Shown piece after piece: positions 24,284 through 33,413 of a DNA stretch of 64,000 nucleotides; position 1 is the first letter of the stretch; each line of letters starts with the position of its first letter. The notes beneath the pieces were generated by a model, which saw nothing but the letters and a program-made list of their open reading frames with translations, was not told the origin of the DNA and made no database searches. Origin of the DNA: Fimenecus sp051881355 (GTDB taxonomy: Bacteria; Bacillota; Clostridia; Oscillospirales; Acutalibacteraceae); NCBI GenBank assembly GCA_051881355.1, contig JBJEPS010000026.1, positions 12,670-76,669 on the forward strand, in the 5' to 3' direction. Position numbers and translations under genes: made by a program.

Positions 24284-25299
24284 ATATTTTGATAGACGCA
24301 TTTGGCGGCGATAACGCGCCGCTTGCCATCATCCAAGGCGCGTTGGACGCGCAAAAGGAATACGATGTTGCCATCACATTGGTTGGCGACGAAGCCAAAA
24401 TCCGTGCCTGCGCCGAAGAGAACAAACTGGAGATTTCCGCGTTAGAAATTTTGCAGGCGGACGAAGTTTTTGAGATGGAAACCCAGCCAACCGAAATTTT
24501 AAAATCGCGCAAAAACACCTCGATGGCGGTGGGACTGCAAGCCCTCGCCGACGGCATAGGCGACGCCTTTGTTTCGGCGGGCAGTACGGGCGCTTTGCTT
24601 GTGGGTGCAACCTTTATTGTCAAGCGCATTAAGGGCGTAAAGCGTCCTGTCATCGGCGGCGTGATGCCCTCGGCGCAAAATCCCTTTATTTTGGTGGATA
24701 CGGGCGCAAATGTCGAGTGCAGTGTGGCGATGCTTTGCCAGTTCGCGCATTTGGGCAATATTTATATGCAAAAGATTTTGGGCGTCGAAAACCCGCGCGT
24801 GGCGCTTGCCAATATCGGCACGGAGGAAACCAAAGGCACCAAATTGCAGGTGGAAGCCTACAAAGCGCTGACAGAACAGCCCGATTTAAACTTTATCGGC
24901 AATATCGAAGTGCGCGATATTGCGTTCGGCAAAGCCGATGTGATTGTTGCCGACGGGTTTACGGGCAATGTCATTCTCAAAATGTATGAGGGCGTTGCCA
25001 AAATGATTACGACCCAGCTCAAAACGATGTTCAAGAAAAATCCCGTCACGATGCTTTCTTACCTCGGGGTAAAATCGGGAATGGACGCATTTTCCGAGAA
25101 AATGAACTACAAAAAGTACGGCGGCGCACCGATTATCGGTGTGCAGAAAACCGTGATTAAAGCGCACGGCTCGTCTGACGCGTACGCGATTAAAAACGCC
25201 GTGCGCCAGGCAATTGATTGTGTGACAGGCGATGTCGCGGGCGCTATCGCAGAAACTTTGGGGAAAGGCGGCGCGCAAAATGCAGAGCTTACAGAATAA
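24280..25299 (+). CDS. plsX: phosphate acyltransferase PlsX
   Basis: This 339-residue membrane-associated enzyme converts acyl-ACP to acyl-phosphate for phospholipid synthesis. The N-terminus ILIDAFGGDNAPLAI and the segments SAGSTGALLVGA and ADGFTGNVILK are typical. fapR, fabD and acpP, frequent neighbours in Bacilli, are absent here. Confidence 0.94.
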   Translation: MNILIDAFGGDNAPLAIIQGALDAQKEYDVAITLVGDEAKIRACAEENKLEISALEILQADEVFEMETQPTEILKSRKNTSMAVGLQALADGIGDAFVSAGSTGALLVGATFIVKRIKGVKRPVIGGVMPSAQNPFILVDTGANVECSVAMLCQFAHLGNIYMQKILGVENPRVALANIGTEETKGTKLQVEAYKALTEQPDLNFIGNIEVRDIAFGKADVIVADGFTGNVILKMYEGVAKMITTQLKTMFKKNPVTMLSYLGVKSGMDAFSEKMNYKKYGGAPIIGVQKTVIKAHGSSDAYAIKNAVRQAIDCVTGDVAGAIAETLGKGGAQNAELTE

Positions 25300-25957
25300 T
25301 TTGGGGTATACCTTCCAAAATCCAGATTTACTCTCGCGTGCGTTGACCCATTCGTCCTATGCGAACGAATACCATGTGGGTACAGGCGACAACGAGCGGC
25401 TGGAATTTTTGGGCGACTCGGTTTTGGGCTTTATCACAGCGGAGTATCTGTTTGCCAACCATAAGGATTTCCCCGAAGGGGAACTGACAAAACTGCGCGC
25501 CTATGCGGTGTGCGAAAAAAGCTTGTTTGCCTATGCGAAAGAAATCGAACTCGGCAAATATTTAAAACTCGGCAAAGGCGAGGAGCGCACCGGCGGCAGA
25601 AACCGCGCCTCGGTGCTGTCTGACGCATTCGAGGCAGTCATTGCCGCGATTTATTTGGACGGCGGTATGGACGAAGCCAAAAAATTTGTTTTGCGCTTTG
25701 TGGTGCCGTATGTCGAGGCAAAGCCGACCTTTAAAGACTACAAAACGATGCTCCAAGAAGTGGTACAGCAAAACCACGGTGAGGCGCTCGAATATGTGCT
25801 GGTGTCCGAGTCGGGTCCCGACCACGACAAGCATTTTGAAATGGAAGTGCACTTAAACAGCAATGTGTTGGGACGCGGCGTGGGTGGCAGCAAAAAGAAA
25901 GCCGAGCAAAACGCCGCCAAAGAGGCGTTGGAGTTGATGGGCATTGAAACACGCTAA
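25280..25957 (+). CDS. rnc: ribonuclease III
   Basis: This 225-residue endonuclease cuts double-stranded RNA in rRNA and mRNA processing. The signature NERLEFLGDSVLG (38-50) with its catalytic acids is intact, and a dsRNA-binding domain fills the last 70 residues (YKTMLQEVVQQNHG ... GGSKKKAEQNAAKEAL). The ATG at 25280 lies within the 3' end of plsX (20-bp overlap). Confidence 0.95.
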   Translation: MQSLQNNLGYTFQNPDLLSRALTHSSYANEYHVGTGDNERLEFLGDSVLGFITAEYLFANHKDFPEGELTKLRAYAVCEKSLFAYAKEIELGKYLKLGKGEERTGGRNRASVLSDAFEAVIAAIYLDGGMDEAKKFVLRFVVPYVEAKPTFKDYKTMLQEVVQQNHGEALEYVLVSESGPDHDKHFEMEVHLNSNVLGRGVGGSKKKAEQNAAKEALELMGIETR

Positions 25958-26981
25958 CGTCGCGCTGTTTGTGCCGCATAAAGGTTGCCCGCACGCGTGC
26001 AGCTTTTGCAATCAAAAGACGATTTCGGGGGCGAGTAACGCTCCGACGCCCGACGACGTGCGCCGTGCGTGCGAAATCGCCGTAAACAGTCAAAAATGCA
26101 ATCCCGAAGAAAGCGAAATCGCGTTTTTCGGGGGTAGCTTTACCGCAATCGAAAGGGACTATATGCGCGCCCTTTTGACTGCGGCATTGCCGTATATACA
26201 GGGCGGTTTTTTTCGCGGTGTGCGCATTTCTACGCGCCCCGACTGTATCGACCGCGAAATTTTAACGGAATTAAAGAACTACGGCGTGACGACCATAGAA
26301 CTCGGCGCGCAAAGTATGTCCGACGCGGTTTTATACGCCAATCACCGCGGGCACACGGCAAACGATGTGCGGCGCGCATCCGCGCTGATCCGCGAAGCGG
26401 GATTTTCCTTAGGGTTGCAAATGATGACGGGGCTGTATTTAAGCAATGATGAAACCGACCTGCAAACCGCAGAGGAACTGATTGCTTTACAGCCCGACTG
26501 TGTGCGGATTTACCCGACCGTGGTTTTAGAGGGTACGCACCTTGCCGCGCTTTACAAAAGCGGCGACTATACCCCGCAGACCTTAGAAACGGCAGTTCCC
26601 CTTTGTGCAAAGCTGTTGTTGCGGTTTCACAAAGCGGGCATTCCCGTCATTCGTTTGGGGCTGCACAGCGGCGGCAATGTGGAGGACGGGTACCTTGCGG
26701 GGGCATACCACCCCGCGTTTCGCGAGCTTTGCGAGGGCGAAATTTATTTGCAAAAAATGCTTGAACATCTGTGCGCCTTGCCGCGCGACGGGGAATATCT
26801 GATTGAAGTCCCCGAAAAATCCCTTTCCAAAGCCAAAGGACAGCAGAAAAGAAACGAAAAAGCATTGCGAAATTCGGGGCTTAGGTGTAAAATAAAGGGT
26901 AACATATTTTTAGAGGATTACGAAATTCAAATAAAGGAATTAGGCTATGATTTTAAAGTCGCTGGAAATGCAGGGGTTTAA
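25944..26981 (+). CDS. radical SAM protein, Elp3-like C-terminal domain
   Basis: This 345-residue protein carries the radical SAM cluster motif C15-x3-C19-x2-C22 (GCPHACSFC), a SAM-binding FFGGSFTAIE and a barrel with RVRISTRPDCID-like text (GVRISTRPDCID). It lacks the acetyltransferase domain of true Elp3. Its place between rnc and smc is common in Clostridia. It starts with TTG at 25944 (14-bp overlap with rnc) and overlaps smc by 35 bp. The substrate is unknown; RNA modification is a guess from relatives. Confidence 0.85.
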   Translation: MKHANVALFVPHKGCPHACSFCNQKTISGASNAPTPDDVRRACEIAVNSQKCNPEESEIAFFGGSFTAIERDYMRALLTAALPYIQGGFFRGVRISTRPDCIDREILTELKNYGVTTIELGAQSMSDAVLYANHRGHTANDVRRASALIREAGFSLGLQMMTGLYLSNDETDLQTAEELIALQPDCVRIYPTVVLEGTHLAALYKSGDYTPQTLETAVPLCAKLLLRFHKAGIPVIRLGLHSGGNVEDGYLAGAYHPAFRELCEGEIYLQKMLEHLCALPRDGEYLIEVPEKSLSKAKGQQKRNEKALRNSGLRCKIKGNIFLEDYEIQIKELGYDFKVAGNAGV

Positions 26982-29900
26982 GTCCTTCCCGGACAAAACC
27001 GTGCTGGAATTTAATAAGGGCATTACCGCGGTTGTCGGGCCGAACGGCAGCGGCAAAAGCAACATTTCCGACGCGGTGCGCTGGGTGTTGGGCGAGCAGT
27101 CCACCAAAAATTTGCGTGGGTCGAAAATGGAAGACGTTGTCTTTATGGGCACGGACTTGCGCAAAGCCAAAGGCTATGCCGAGGTCACCCTGCGCTTTGA
27201 CAACAAAGATCGCACACTTTTGAAAGATACCGACGAAGTATCGGTCACGCGCCGCTATTACCGTTCGGGCGAAAGTGAATACATCATCAACGGCGAAAAC
27301 GCCCGTTTGCGCGATATTAACGAGCTGTTTATGGACACGGGGCTTGGGCGCGACGGGTATTCCATTGTCGGACAGGGCAAAATTGCCGAAATGGTATCGT
27401 CCAAAGCCGCCGAGCGCCGCGATATGCTTGAGGAAGCGGCGGGGATTTCCCATTTTCGCTATCGCCGCAACGATGCGAACAAGCGTCTTGCTGCCGCAGA
27501 GGAAAACCTACTGCGTCTGCGCGACATTTTAACGGAACTCGAAGGGCGCATAGGGCCTTTAAAAACGCAAAGCGAAAAAGCACAAAAGTTTTTGGTGCTT
27601 GCCGAGGAGAAAAAACAACTCGAAATCGGCACTTGGCTTTACACAATTGACAAAACCAATGACCGTCTGCGCGAGCAGGAGCATAAAATCGCCACCGCCG
27701 AGGCGGGGCATCAGGCGGCGGCGGACGAGCTGGAAAAAATCGGTGAAAAAATCGACAGCGCCGCCGAAAAAACGCGCGAAATCAATGTGCAGATTGAAGA
27801 AATCCGCAATACGAGCGCACATTTGGAAGAACAGGCTGCGGCGTTGGACGCACAGGTGCGCGTCGAGGAAAACTCTGTTTTACATAACACCGAGGCGATG
27901 GACCGCCTGAAAGCGGACAAACTGTCCGAAAATGAAACCGAACAGCATTTGGAAGAACGCATTGCCGAATGCCGCGCCACCGCCGAACAAAGCGAACAGG
28001 CGGCGGCCGCCTTGCAGGCAGAACTCTCCGCCCTTGCCGACGCGCAGGAGAAAAATACAGGCGACGCCGCGCAGTATTCCGAAGCGGCGGCATCGCTTTC
28101 TGCGGAAGTATCCGCATTGTCGGTGGCAATCGCAGACAACCGCGTAACTGCCGAAACTGCGAATTCCTCGGTGGAGGAAATCCGTACCCGCATTGCGGCG
28201 ATTGAGGCGCAACTCGGCGGGCGGCAGGATACTTACGAAGCATACAAGCAAAATAAGGAGACGGCGCTTGCGGCGTTAAACGCTTGCCTTGAAACCATTC
28301 AAAGCGTGCAAAACGCGTTGGACGGCTACTCGATGCGTTTTGAAAGCCGCGCCAAAAAAGCCGAAACCATTAAGCAAAATATCGACGAAAAAGAACGCGA
28401 GGTACATAAAACGGCAGACCGTATCCGTTTGCTTTCCGACCTTGAAAAGAATATGGAGGGCTACCAAGGTGCGGTCAAAGCGGTGATGCGCGAATCTGCG
28501 CGCGGGGCGCTTCGTGGGATCCACGGGCCGCTTTCTCAACTCATCACCGTCAAGCCCAAATACACCGCGGCGATTGAAACCGCCCTCGGCGCGGCAATCC
28601 AGAATATCGTTACCGACAACGAAAATGACGCCAAACGCGCCATTCAGTTTTTGAAAGAGTCCCGCGCGGGACGCGCTACCTTCCTGCCGATTGCGGCAAT
28701 CCGCGCCCGCGAGTTTACCGAAAAAGGGTTAGAGGACCAATACGGTTTTGTCAGTATGGCGGCGGATTTGGTCGCGACCGACAAGCAATATACCGAAATT
28801 ATCCGTGCGCAATTGGCGCGTACCGTTGTGGCGGAGGATATGGATGCCGCGATAGCGATTGCAAAAAAATACAACTACCGTTTCCGCATTGTCACGCTCG
28901 ACGGGCAGGTCATTAACGCAGGCGGCTCGATGACTGGCGGCTCGCGCGCACAGAATGCGGGGATTTTAAGCCGCGGCAACGAAATTGAAAAACTGCAAAA
29001 AGAGTTGGATGCGGCGCAAACCGAACTCGGCGTGATGCAGTCCGATTATAAACTGTTTACCGAGGACCTCGCCGCCGCGCGTGCGGAATTGGAGGGCGCG
29101 CAGGGCGACCTGTTGCGCGCAAACGAGGAAAAAATCCGCTGCGAGGGCGAATTGAAACTCGCCGAAGAACAGCTTTCGTCCGTATCGGGCACGGTGCGCG
29201 AATTGGCGGAAGAAAAAGAAATGCTCGAACACCGTATAGATACCGTGCTCGAAAATGCCGCCGCCGCGCGCGAAGCGTTGGAAACACAAACCGCCGAATT
29301 ACACGAGAAAGAACAGGCGCTCGAAAAATTGACGGGTGACCGCGAGGCGCTTTCTGCCGCACGCGAAGTACTGTCACAAAAGGCGGCGGAATTGCGGTTG
29401 CAAATTATGGCGCTCGAAAAAGACGCCCAGTCCGCGCGCGACGAAATGCAGCATTTGGAAAACCGTAAGTCGAGCCATACCGACAAGCAAGGCACTTTGG
29501 ACAGTGAAATCGCCGCATATGAGGCGAAGAACGCCGAACTGCTTCAAAATATTGAGAATTTAAAAGCCAATGCCGCAACCTTACGCGAAAACAACGGCGC
29601 TTCCCGCGCGCAAATCGATGAACTGCTCGCACAGCGCGACACGCTGGAAAAAGAGGCGAACGACCTGCGCACCTTGGAGCGTGCTAAATCCGTGGAGCGT
29701 GAGAATTTAAGCGGCGAGCTTGCCCGCTTGGAAGAGCGCAAAATCGCGATGCGCAAAGAGTATGACGACCTGACTGCCAAGCTGTTTGAGGAATACAGCT
29801 TAACGCGGCGCGAAGCGGCGGCGCTGGAAATCGAAATTGAAGATTTCACGACGGCAAATAAACGCTTAAACGAATTAAAAGGGCAAATCCGCGCGCTCGG

Positions 29901-30516
29901 TTCGGTCAATGTTTCCGCGATTGAGGAATACAAAGAAGTTTCCGAGCGATACGAATTTATGTCGGAGCAGATTTCCGATGTCGAGCGTTCGCGCGACGAA
30001 CTCAACAAGTTAATCCGCGAACTGACGGATAATATGGCACAGCAATTCCGCGAAAAATTCCGTTTAATCAATACCGCGTTCGGCGAAACCTTTTCCGAAC
30101 TGTTCGGCGGCGGTAGGGCAGAGCTCCTGCTTTCCGACGAACACGATATTCTTGAAAGCGATATCGAGATTAAAGTCCAGCCGCCGGGGAAAAATTTAAA
30201 AAGTATCGAGCCGCTGTCGGGTGGGGAAAAGGGTCTTGCGGCAATCTCCTTGCTGTTTGCGATTTTGAAGGTCACGCCCGCGCCGTTCTGTATTTTCGAC
30301 GAGGTCGAAGCCGCGCTTGACGATGTAAACGTATCGCGGTACGCGCAGTATGTGCGCCGTATGACCAAAAACACGCAGTTCATTTTGATTACGCACCGCC
30401 GCGGCACCATGGAAGAAGCCGATGTGCTTTACGGCGTGACCATGCAGGAGAGCGGCGTATCGAAACTGCTCGAACTTAAAACCGCCGAAATGGCGAAACA
30501 ACTGGGGCTCGCGTAA
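26947..30516 (+). CDS. smc: chromosome segregation protein SMC
   Basis: This 1189-residue condensin ATPase compacts and aligns chromosome arms with ScpA/ScpB. The Walker A GPNGSGKSN (31-39) is followed by a long coiled coil, a hinge (about 500-670, including GAAIQNIVTDNENDAKRAI), the returning coil, the C-motif LSGGEKGLAAISLLFA and Walker B FCIFDEVEAALDD. The last codons lie in the first copy of a 114-bp direct repeat. Confidence 0.96.
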   Translation: MILKSLEMQGFKSFPDKTVLEFNKGITAVVGPNGSGKSNISDAVRWVLGEQSTKNLRGSKMEDVVFMGTDLRKAKGYAEVTLRFDNKDRTLLKDTDEVSVTRRYYRSGESEYIINGENARLRDINELFMDTGLGRDGYSIVGQGKIAEMVSSKAAERRDMLEEAAGISHFRYRRNDANKRLAAAEENLLRLRDILTELEGRIGPLKTQSEKAQKFLVLAEEKKQLEIGTWLYTIDKTNDRLREQEHKIATAEAGHQAAADELEKIGEKIDSAAEKTREINVQIEEIRNTSAHLEEQAAALDAQVRVEENSVLHNTEAMDRLKADKLSENETEQHLEERIAECRATAEQSEQAAAALQAELSALADAQEKNTGDAAQYSEAAASLSAEVSALSVAIADNRVTAETANSSVEEIRTRIAAIEAQLGGRQDTYEAYKQNKETALAALNACLETIQSVQNALDGYSMRFESRAKKAETIKQNIDEKEREVHKTADRIRLLSDLEKNMEGYQGAVKAVMRESARGALRGIHGPLSQLITVKPKYTAAIETALGAAIQNIVTDNENDAKRAIQFLKESRAGRATFLPIAAIRAREFTEKGLEDQYGFVSMAADLVATDKQYTEIIRAQLARTVVAEDMDAAIAIAKKYNYRFRIVTLDGQVINAGGSMTGGSRAQNAGILSRGNEIEKLQKELDAAQTELGVMQSDYKLFTEDLAAARAELEGAQGDLLRANEEKIRCEGELKLAEEQLSSVSGTVRELAEEKEMLEHRIDTVLENAAAAREALETQTAELHEKEQALEKLTGDREALSAAREVLSQKAAELRLQIMALEKDAQSARDEMQHLENRKSSHTDKQGTLDSEIAAYEAKNAELLQNIENLKANAATLRENNGASRAQIDELLAQRDTLEKEANDLRTLERAKSVERENLSGELARLEERKIAMRKEYDDLTAKLFEEYSLTRREAAALEIEIEDFTTANKRLNELKGQIRALGSVNVSAIEEYKEVSERYEFMSEQISDVERSRDELNKLIRELTDNMAQQFREKFRLINTAFGETFSELFGGGRAELLLSDEHDILESDIEIKVQPPGKNLKSIEPLSGGEKGLAAISLLFAILKVTPAPFCIFDEVEAALDDVNVSRYAQYVRRMTKNTQFILITHRRGTMEEADVLYGVTMQESGVSKLLELKTAEMAKQLGLA

Positions 30517-30617
30517 TCTTTTGCGCATTTGCACATTTTCCCTCCGGTATCTCGCGTACCTTTGTACGCGTCGCCGTCGGGAAAATGCACATTGCATCAA
30601 AATCTTACGCTACGCCG
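30504..30617 (+). repeat. 114-bp direct repeat, copy 1 (covers the smc stop)
   Basis: Identical to 30672-30785 over 114 bp. It includes the last four codons and stop of smc and a long hairpin: CATTTTCCC ... CGCGTAC-CTTT-GTACGCG ... GGGAAAATG. Confidence 0.9.
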
Positions 30618-30671
30618 GAGCACACTTCGTCGCCGCAAAAAGGCACAATCCAAGCAAAATCAAGCTACGCC

Positions 30672-30785
30672 GGGGCTCGCGTAATCTTTTGCGCATTTGC
30701 ACATTTTCCCTCCGGTATCTCGCGTACCTTTGTACGCGTCGCCGTCGGGAAAATGCACATTGCATCAAAATCTTACGCTACGCCG
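30672..30785 (+). repeat. 114-bp direct repeat, copy 2
   Basis: An exact second copy at a period of 168 bp. A diverged third copy of its first part follows at about 30787-30833 (AATTTTACGCATTTTGCAC against the matching part of copy 1). No gene is seen in 30517-31097. Confidence 0.9.
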
Positions 30786-30833
30786 AAATGCATAAATTTT
30801 ACGCATTTTGCACTTTTTCGGCGGTAACTCGTG

Positions 30834-30925
30834 CGTAGGGGGCGACGACTCGGCGCCCCGCGGGCAAACACAGTCCGCCCCTACGAATTGTAGGGAACGA
30901 CCTACGTGTCGTTCCGAAAAATCAC
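30834..30925. repeat. cluster of three palindromic modules
   Basis: In order: GGGGGCGACGACTCGGCGCCCC-type, GGGCAAACACAGTCCGCCC and GGAACGACCTACGTGTCGTT-CC, joined by CTACGAATTGTAGGG. Confidence 0.65.
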
Positions 30926-30938
30926 AGCAAAATAAAGT

Positions 30939-31025
30939 TTGTCATTCTGAACGAAGTGAAGAATCTCAAATCGCACAGAATAAAATTCCCAAACGAGATT
31001 CTTCGCCTGTCGGTTCAAATGACAA
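30939..31025. repeat. TIR-bearing intergenic element (MITE-like)
   Basis: The ends TTGTCATTCTGAAC and GTTCAAATGACAA are inverted, and GAAGAATCTC/GAGATTCTTC is nested inside. 87 bp, no ORF. A GGGCGG...CCGCCC module follows at about 31027-31052. Confidence 0.65.
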
Positions 31026-31097
31026 TCGGGCGGCTGAGGTCGTCCGCCCCTACAAATTTGAGATAACCGTGTCATTCCATTGGAAAGGAAAAAAACG

Positions 31098-32312
31098 ATG
31101 GGCATTTTCAGTAAAATCAATTTCGGACTCACCAAAACCCGCAACAAAATGGCAGGCGCGATTGACGATTTGTTCGGCGATGTAGAAGAAATCACCGATG
31201 ACCTCTACGCCGAACTCGAAGAAATCCTCGTCATGAGCGACGTTGGCGTGCCGACTGCCGTGGAAATCACCGAACGCTTAAAAAAAGCGGTCAGCGAAAA
31301 GCATTTGCGCGGCGCCGAGGCGGTCAAAGAGGAAATCAAGGAAATCGTTGCCGAGCTGTTGGACGGCGGCGAGGATATGGGGCTTGTCACCGTGCCGTCG
31401 GTGGTGCTGGTCATCGGCGTCAACGGCGTGGGAAAAACCACCACGATAGGCAAACTTGCCGCGATGTATAAAAAAGAGGGCAAACGCGTCATTTTGGGCG
31501 CGGCAGACACCTTCCGCGCGGCGGCGATTGACCAGCTCGATATTTGGGCGAAGCGCTCCGATGTGGAAATCATCAAACACAGTGAGGGTGCAGACCCGGC
31601 GGCGGTGGTATTCGATACGGTTTCTGCCGCGAAAGCGCGTGACTGTGATATTGTGATTATCGACACCGCAGGGCGGCTTCACAACAAAAAGAATTTGATG
31701 GACGAACTTGCCAAGATTTACCGCGTGATTGACCGCGAACTGCCGTATTCCGACCGCGAGGTGCTGTTGGTACTTGACGCGACCACGGGGCAGAATGCCG
31801 TCAATCAGGCACGCGAATTCAAAAATGTTGCGGATATTACGGGGATTGTGCTGACAAAATTGGACGGTACGGCGCGCGGCGGCGTGGTGCTTGCGATTAA
31901 AAACGAATTAGGTATTCCTGTAAAATTCGTGGGCGTCGGTGAGCAGATTGACGATTTACAGCCCTTTAAACCCCGCGCGTTTGCGGATGGGCTGTTCCAA
32001 AAAATGGACTATGCCGAAGAGGAGGAAGCGTCCGATGAAGAAAGTAACGAAACAGATGTGGAAACTGACGGGCAAGACCTTCCGTCTGCTGGATACATCC
32101 CCGCAACACGAGATATTTCCGAAAACGAATCCCTTAGCGGTGAAACGGACGCTGCGGCATCCGAAGAAGAAAGCGCCCCTGCCACTTCGCGAGCAGATGA
32201 AGCAGGAGTTTCGGAATTGGAACAGAGTGCGGGAGAAGTAACCGAGGAAGAATCCGCCGAACCCAAGAAAAAGGAGAAAAAACGCTTTGGATTTTTTAAT
32301 CGCCACGCATAA
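31098..32312 (+). CDS. ftsY: signal recognition particle receptor FtsY with C-terminal acidic tail
   Basis: This 404-residue GTPase receives SRP-ribosome complexes at the membrane. The N and G domains are complete by about residue 302: GVNGVGKTTTIGKL (107-120), DTFRAAAIDQ, DIVIIDTAGR, TKLDGTARGG and GVGEQIDDLQPF. Instead of an N-terminal acidic A domain there is a C-terminal extension of about 100 residues, first very acidic (EEEEASDEESNETDVETDGQ) and then basic-aromatic (KKKEKKRFGFFNRHA), which may bind lipid. ATG 31098 follows GGAAAGGA. The end overlaps rdgB by 26 bp. Confidence 0.95.
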   Translation: MGIFSKINFGLTKTRNKMAGAIDDLFGDVEEITDDLYAELEEILVMSDVGVPTAVEITERLKKAVSEKHLRGAEAVKEEIKEIVAELLDGGEDMGLVTVPSVVLVIGVNGVGKTTTIGKLAAMYKKEGKRVILGAADTFRAAAIDQLDIWAKRSDVEIIKHSEGADPAAVVFDTVSAAKARDCDIVIIDTAGRLHNKKNLMDELAKIYRVIDRELPYSDREVLLVLDATTGQNAVNQAREFKNVADITGIVLTKLDGTARGGVVLAIKNELGIPVKFVGVGEQIDDLQPFKPRAFADGLFQKMDYAEEEEASDEESNETDVETDGQDLPSAGYIPATRDISENESLSGETDAAASEEESAPATSRADEAGVSELEQSAGEVTEEESAEPKKKEKKRFGFFNRHA

Positions 32313-32874
32313 TCTCAAAAAACGCGACGAATTACAGCGTATTTTGTCGCCCTTAGGCATCACCGTGCTGACCGCCGATGAAGCAGGCGTCGATTTAACC
32401 GATGTTGAGGAAACGGGCACAACCTTTGAAGAAAATGCCCTGTTAAAAGCGCGTTCGGGCGCAAAAGAGGGCAATATGCCCTGTATTGCCGACGATTCGG
32501 GACTTTGCGTAGACGCACTTGACGGTGCGCCGGGCGTGTATTCCGCACGCTTTGCAGGCGAACACGGCAATGACGCAAAAAATAATCAAAAATTGTTGGA
32601 GCTTTTAAAAGATGTACCGAAAGAGCGCCGCACCGCGCGTTTTGTGAGCGCCGTGGCGTGTGTGTTCCCCGACGGGCGCGAGTTGACGGTGCGTGGCACC
32701 TGTGAGGGGTTAATCGGTTATGCGCCGAAAGGCAAAAACGGCTTTGGCTATGACCCACTGTTTTACAGAGGCGAGCGCACCTTTGCGGAATTTACCGCCG
32801 CCGAAAAGGACGCGGTTTCCCACCGCGGTAACGCCTTGCGTGCCCTTGCAAAGGAATTACCGAAATATTTATAA
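32287..32874 (+). CDS. rdgB: XTP/dITP pyrophosphatase (HAM1/RdgB)
   Basis: This 195-residue enzyme removes deaminated purine nucleotides (ITP, XTP) from the pool. It shows the family start LIATHNLKKRDEL, DDSGLCVDALDGAPGVYSAR and GKNGFGYDPLF. The start is TTG at 32287 inside ftsY, preceded by AAAAAGGAG, so translation is coupled to ftsY. Confidence 0.94.
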   Translation: MDFLIATHNLKKRDELQRILSPLGITVLTADEAGVDLTDVEETGTTFEENALLKARSGAKEGNMPCIADDSGLCVDALDGAPGVYSARFAGEHGNDAKNNQKLLELLKDVPKERRTARFVSAVACVFPDGRELTVRGTCEGLIGYAPKGKNGFGYDPLFYRGERTFAEFTAAEKDAVSHRGNALRALAKELPKYL

Positions 32875-32894
32875 TATCCCTTACCGTACAAATA

Positions 32895-33085
32895 AAAATT
32901 CGTGCGTAGGGAACGGTCTTGACCGTTCCGTGATATTACGTCAATTTACGCGGGCGAACACAGTTCGCCCCTATGAATTGTAGGGAACAACCTTAGTGTT
33001 GTTTCGCAAATACCATATAAATCCACGGGCGGGCGTGGAAACCCGCCCCTACAACGGGGCACCGGGTCGTCGCCCCCCTACGAAA
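32895..33085. repeat. cluster of five palindromic modules
   Basis: In order: GGAACGGTCTTGACCGTTCC, GGGCGAACACAGTTCGCCC, GGAACAACCTTAGTGTTGTT, GGCGGGCGTGGAAACCCGCC and GGGGCACCGGGTCGTCGCCC, joined by CCCTA/TAGGG. The same five types occur in reverse order at about 60375-60550. No gene is seen in 32875-33108. Confidence 0.7.
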
Positions 33086-33108
33086 AAAATATAACCAAGG
33101 AGTATACT

Positions 33109-33399
33109 ATGACCTCAAAAGAACGCGCGGCTTTGCGCGCACAGGCAAATTCCATAAAAGTGCTGTTTCAAGTCGGCAAAGAGGGCGTTACCGATACCCT
33201 GATTAAACAAACCGATGACGCGCTCGAAGCGCGGGAGCTTATTAAACTAAAAGTATTGCTCGAAACCGCGCCCGAAAAGCCGTATGATATTGCCGATAAA
33301 TTAGCGGCGGCAACCAATGCCGAAGTGGTTTCGGTGGTGGGCGGATCAATGGTTTTTTACCGCTATAACAAAAAACTGCACGAAAAGAAAAAGAAATAA
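33109..33399 (+). CDS. yhbY: YhbY-type CRM-domain RNA-binding protein
   Basis: This 96-residue protein has a single CRM domain with ALRAQANSIKVLFQVGKEGV and the conserved basic-Gly loop; relatives associate with pre-50S ribosomes. ATG 33109 follows AAGGAG. It leads the nadD-yqeK-rsfS group, its usual place in Bacillota. Confidence 0.9.
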   Translation: MTSKERAALRAQANSIKVLFQVGKEGVTDTLIKQTDDALEARELIKLKVLLETAPEKPYDIADKLAAATNAEVVSVVGGSMVFYRYNKKLHEKKKK

Positions 33400-33413
33400 A
33401 CAGAGGCGGTTTT

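Noticed and set aside
30504..30833. Possible CRISPR-like array at the repeat
   Set aside because: There are only two exact copies of 114 bp with a palindrome; no short regular repeats, spacers or cas genes.
30521..30838. A 105-codon frame through the 114-bp repeats
   Set aside because: The product only reflects the repeated palindromic DNA, and there is no SD.
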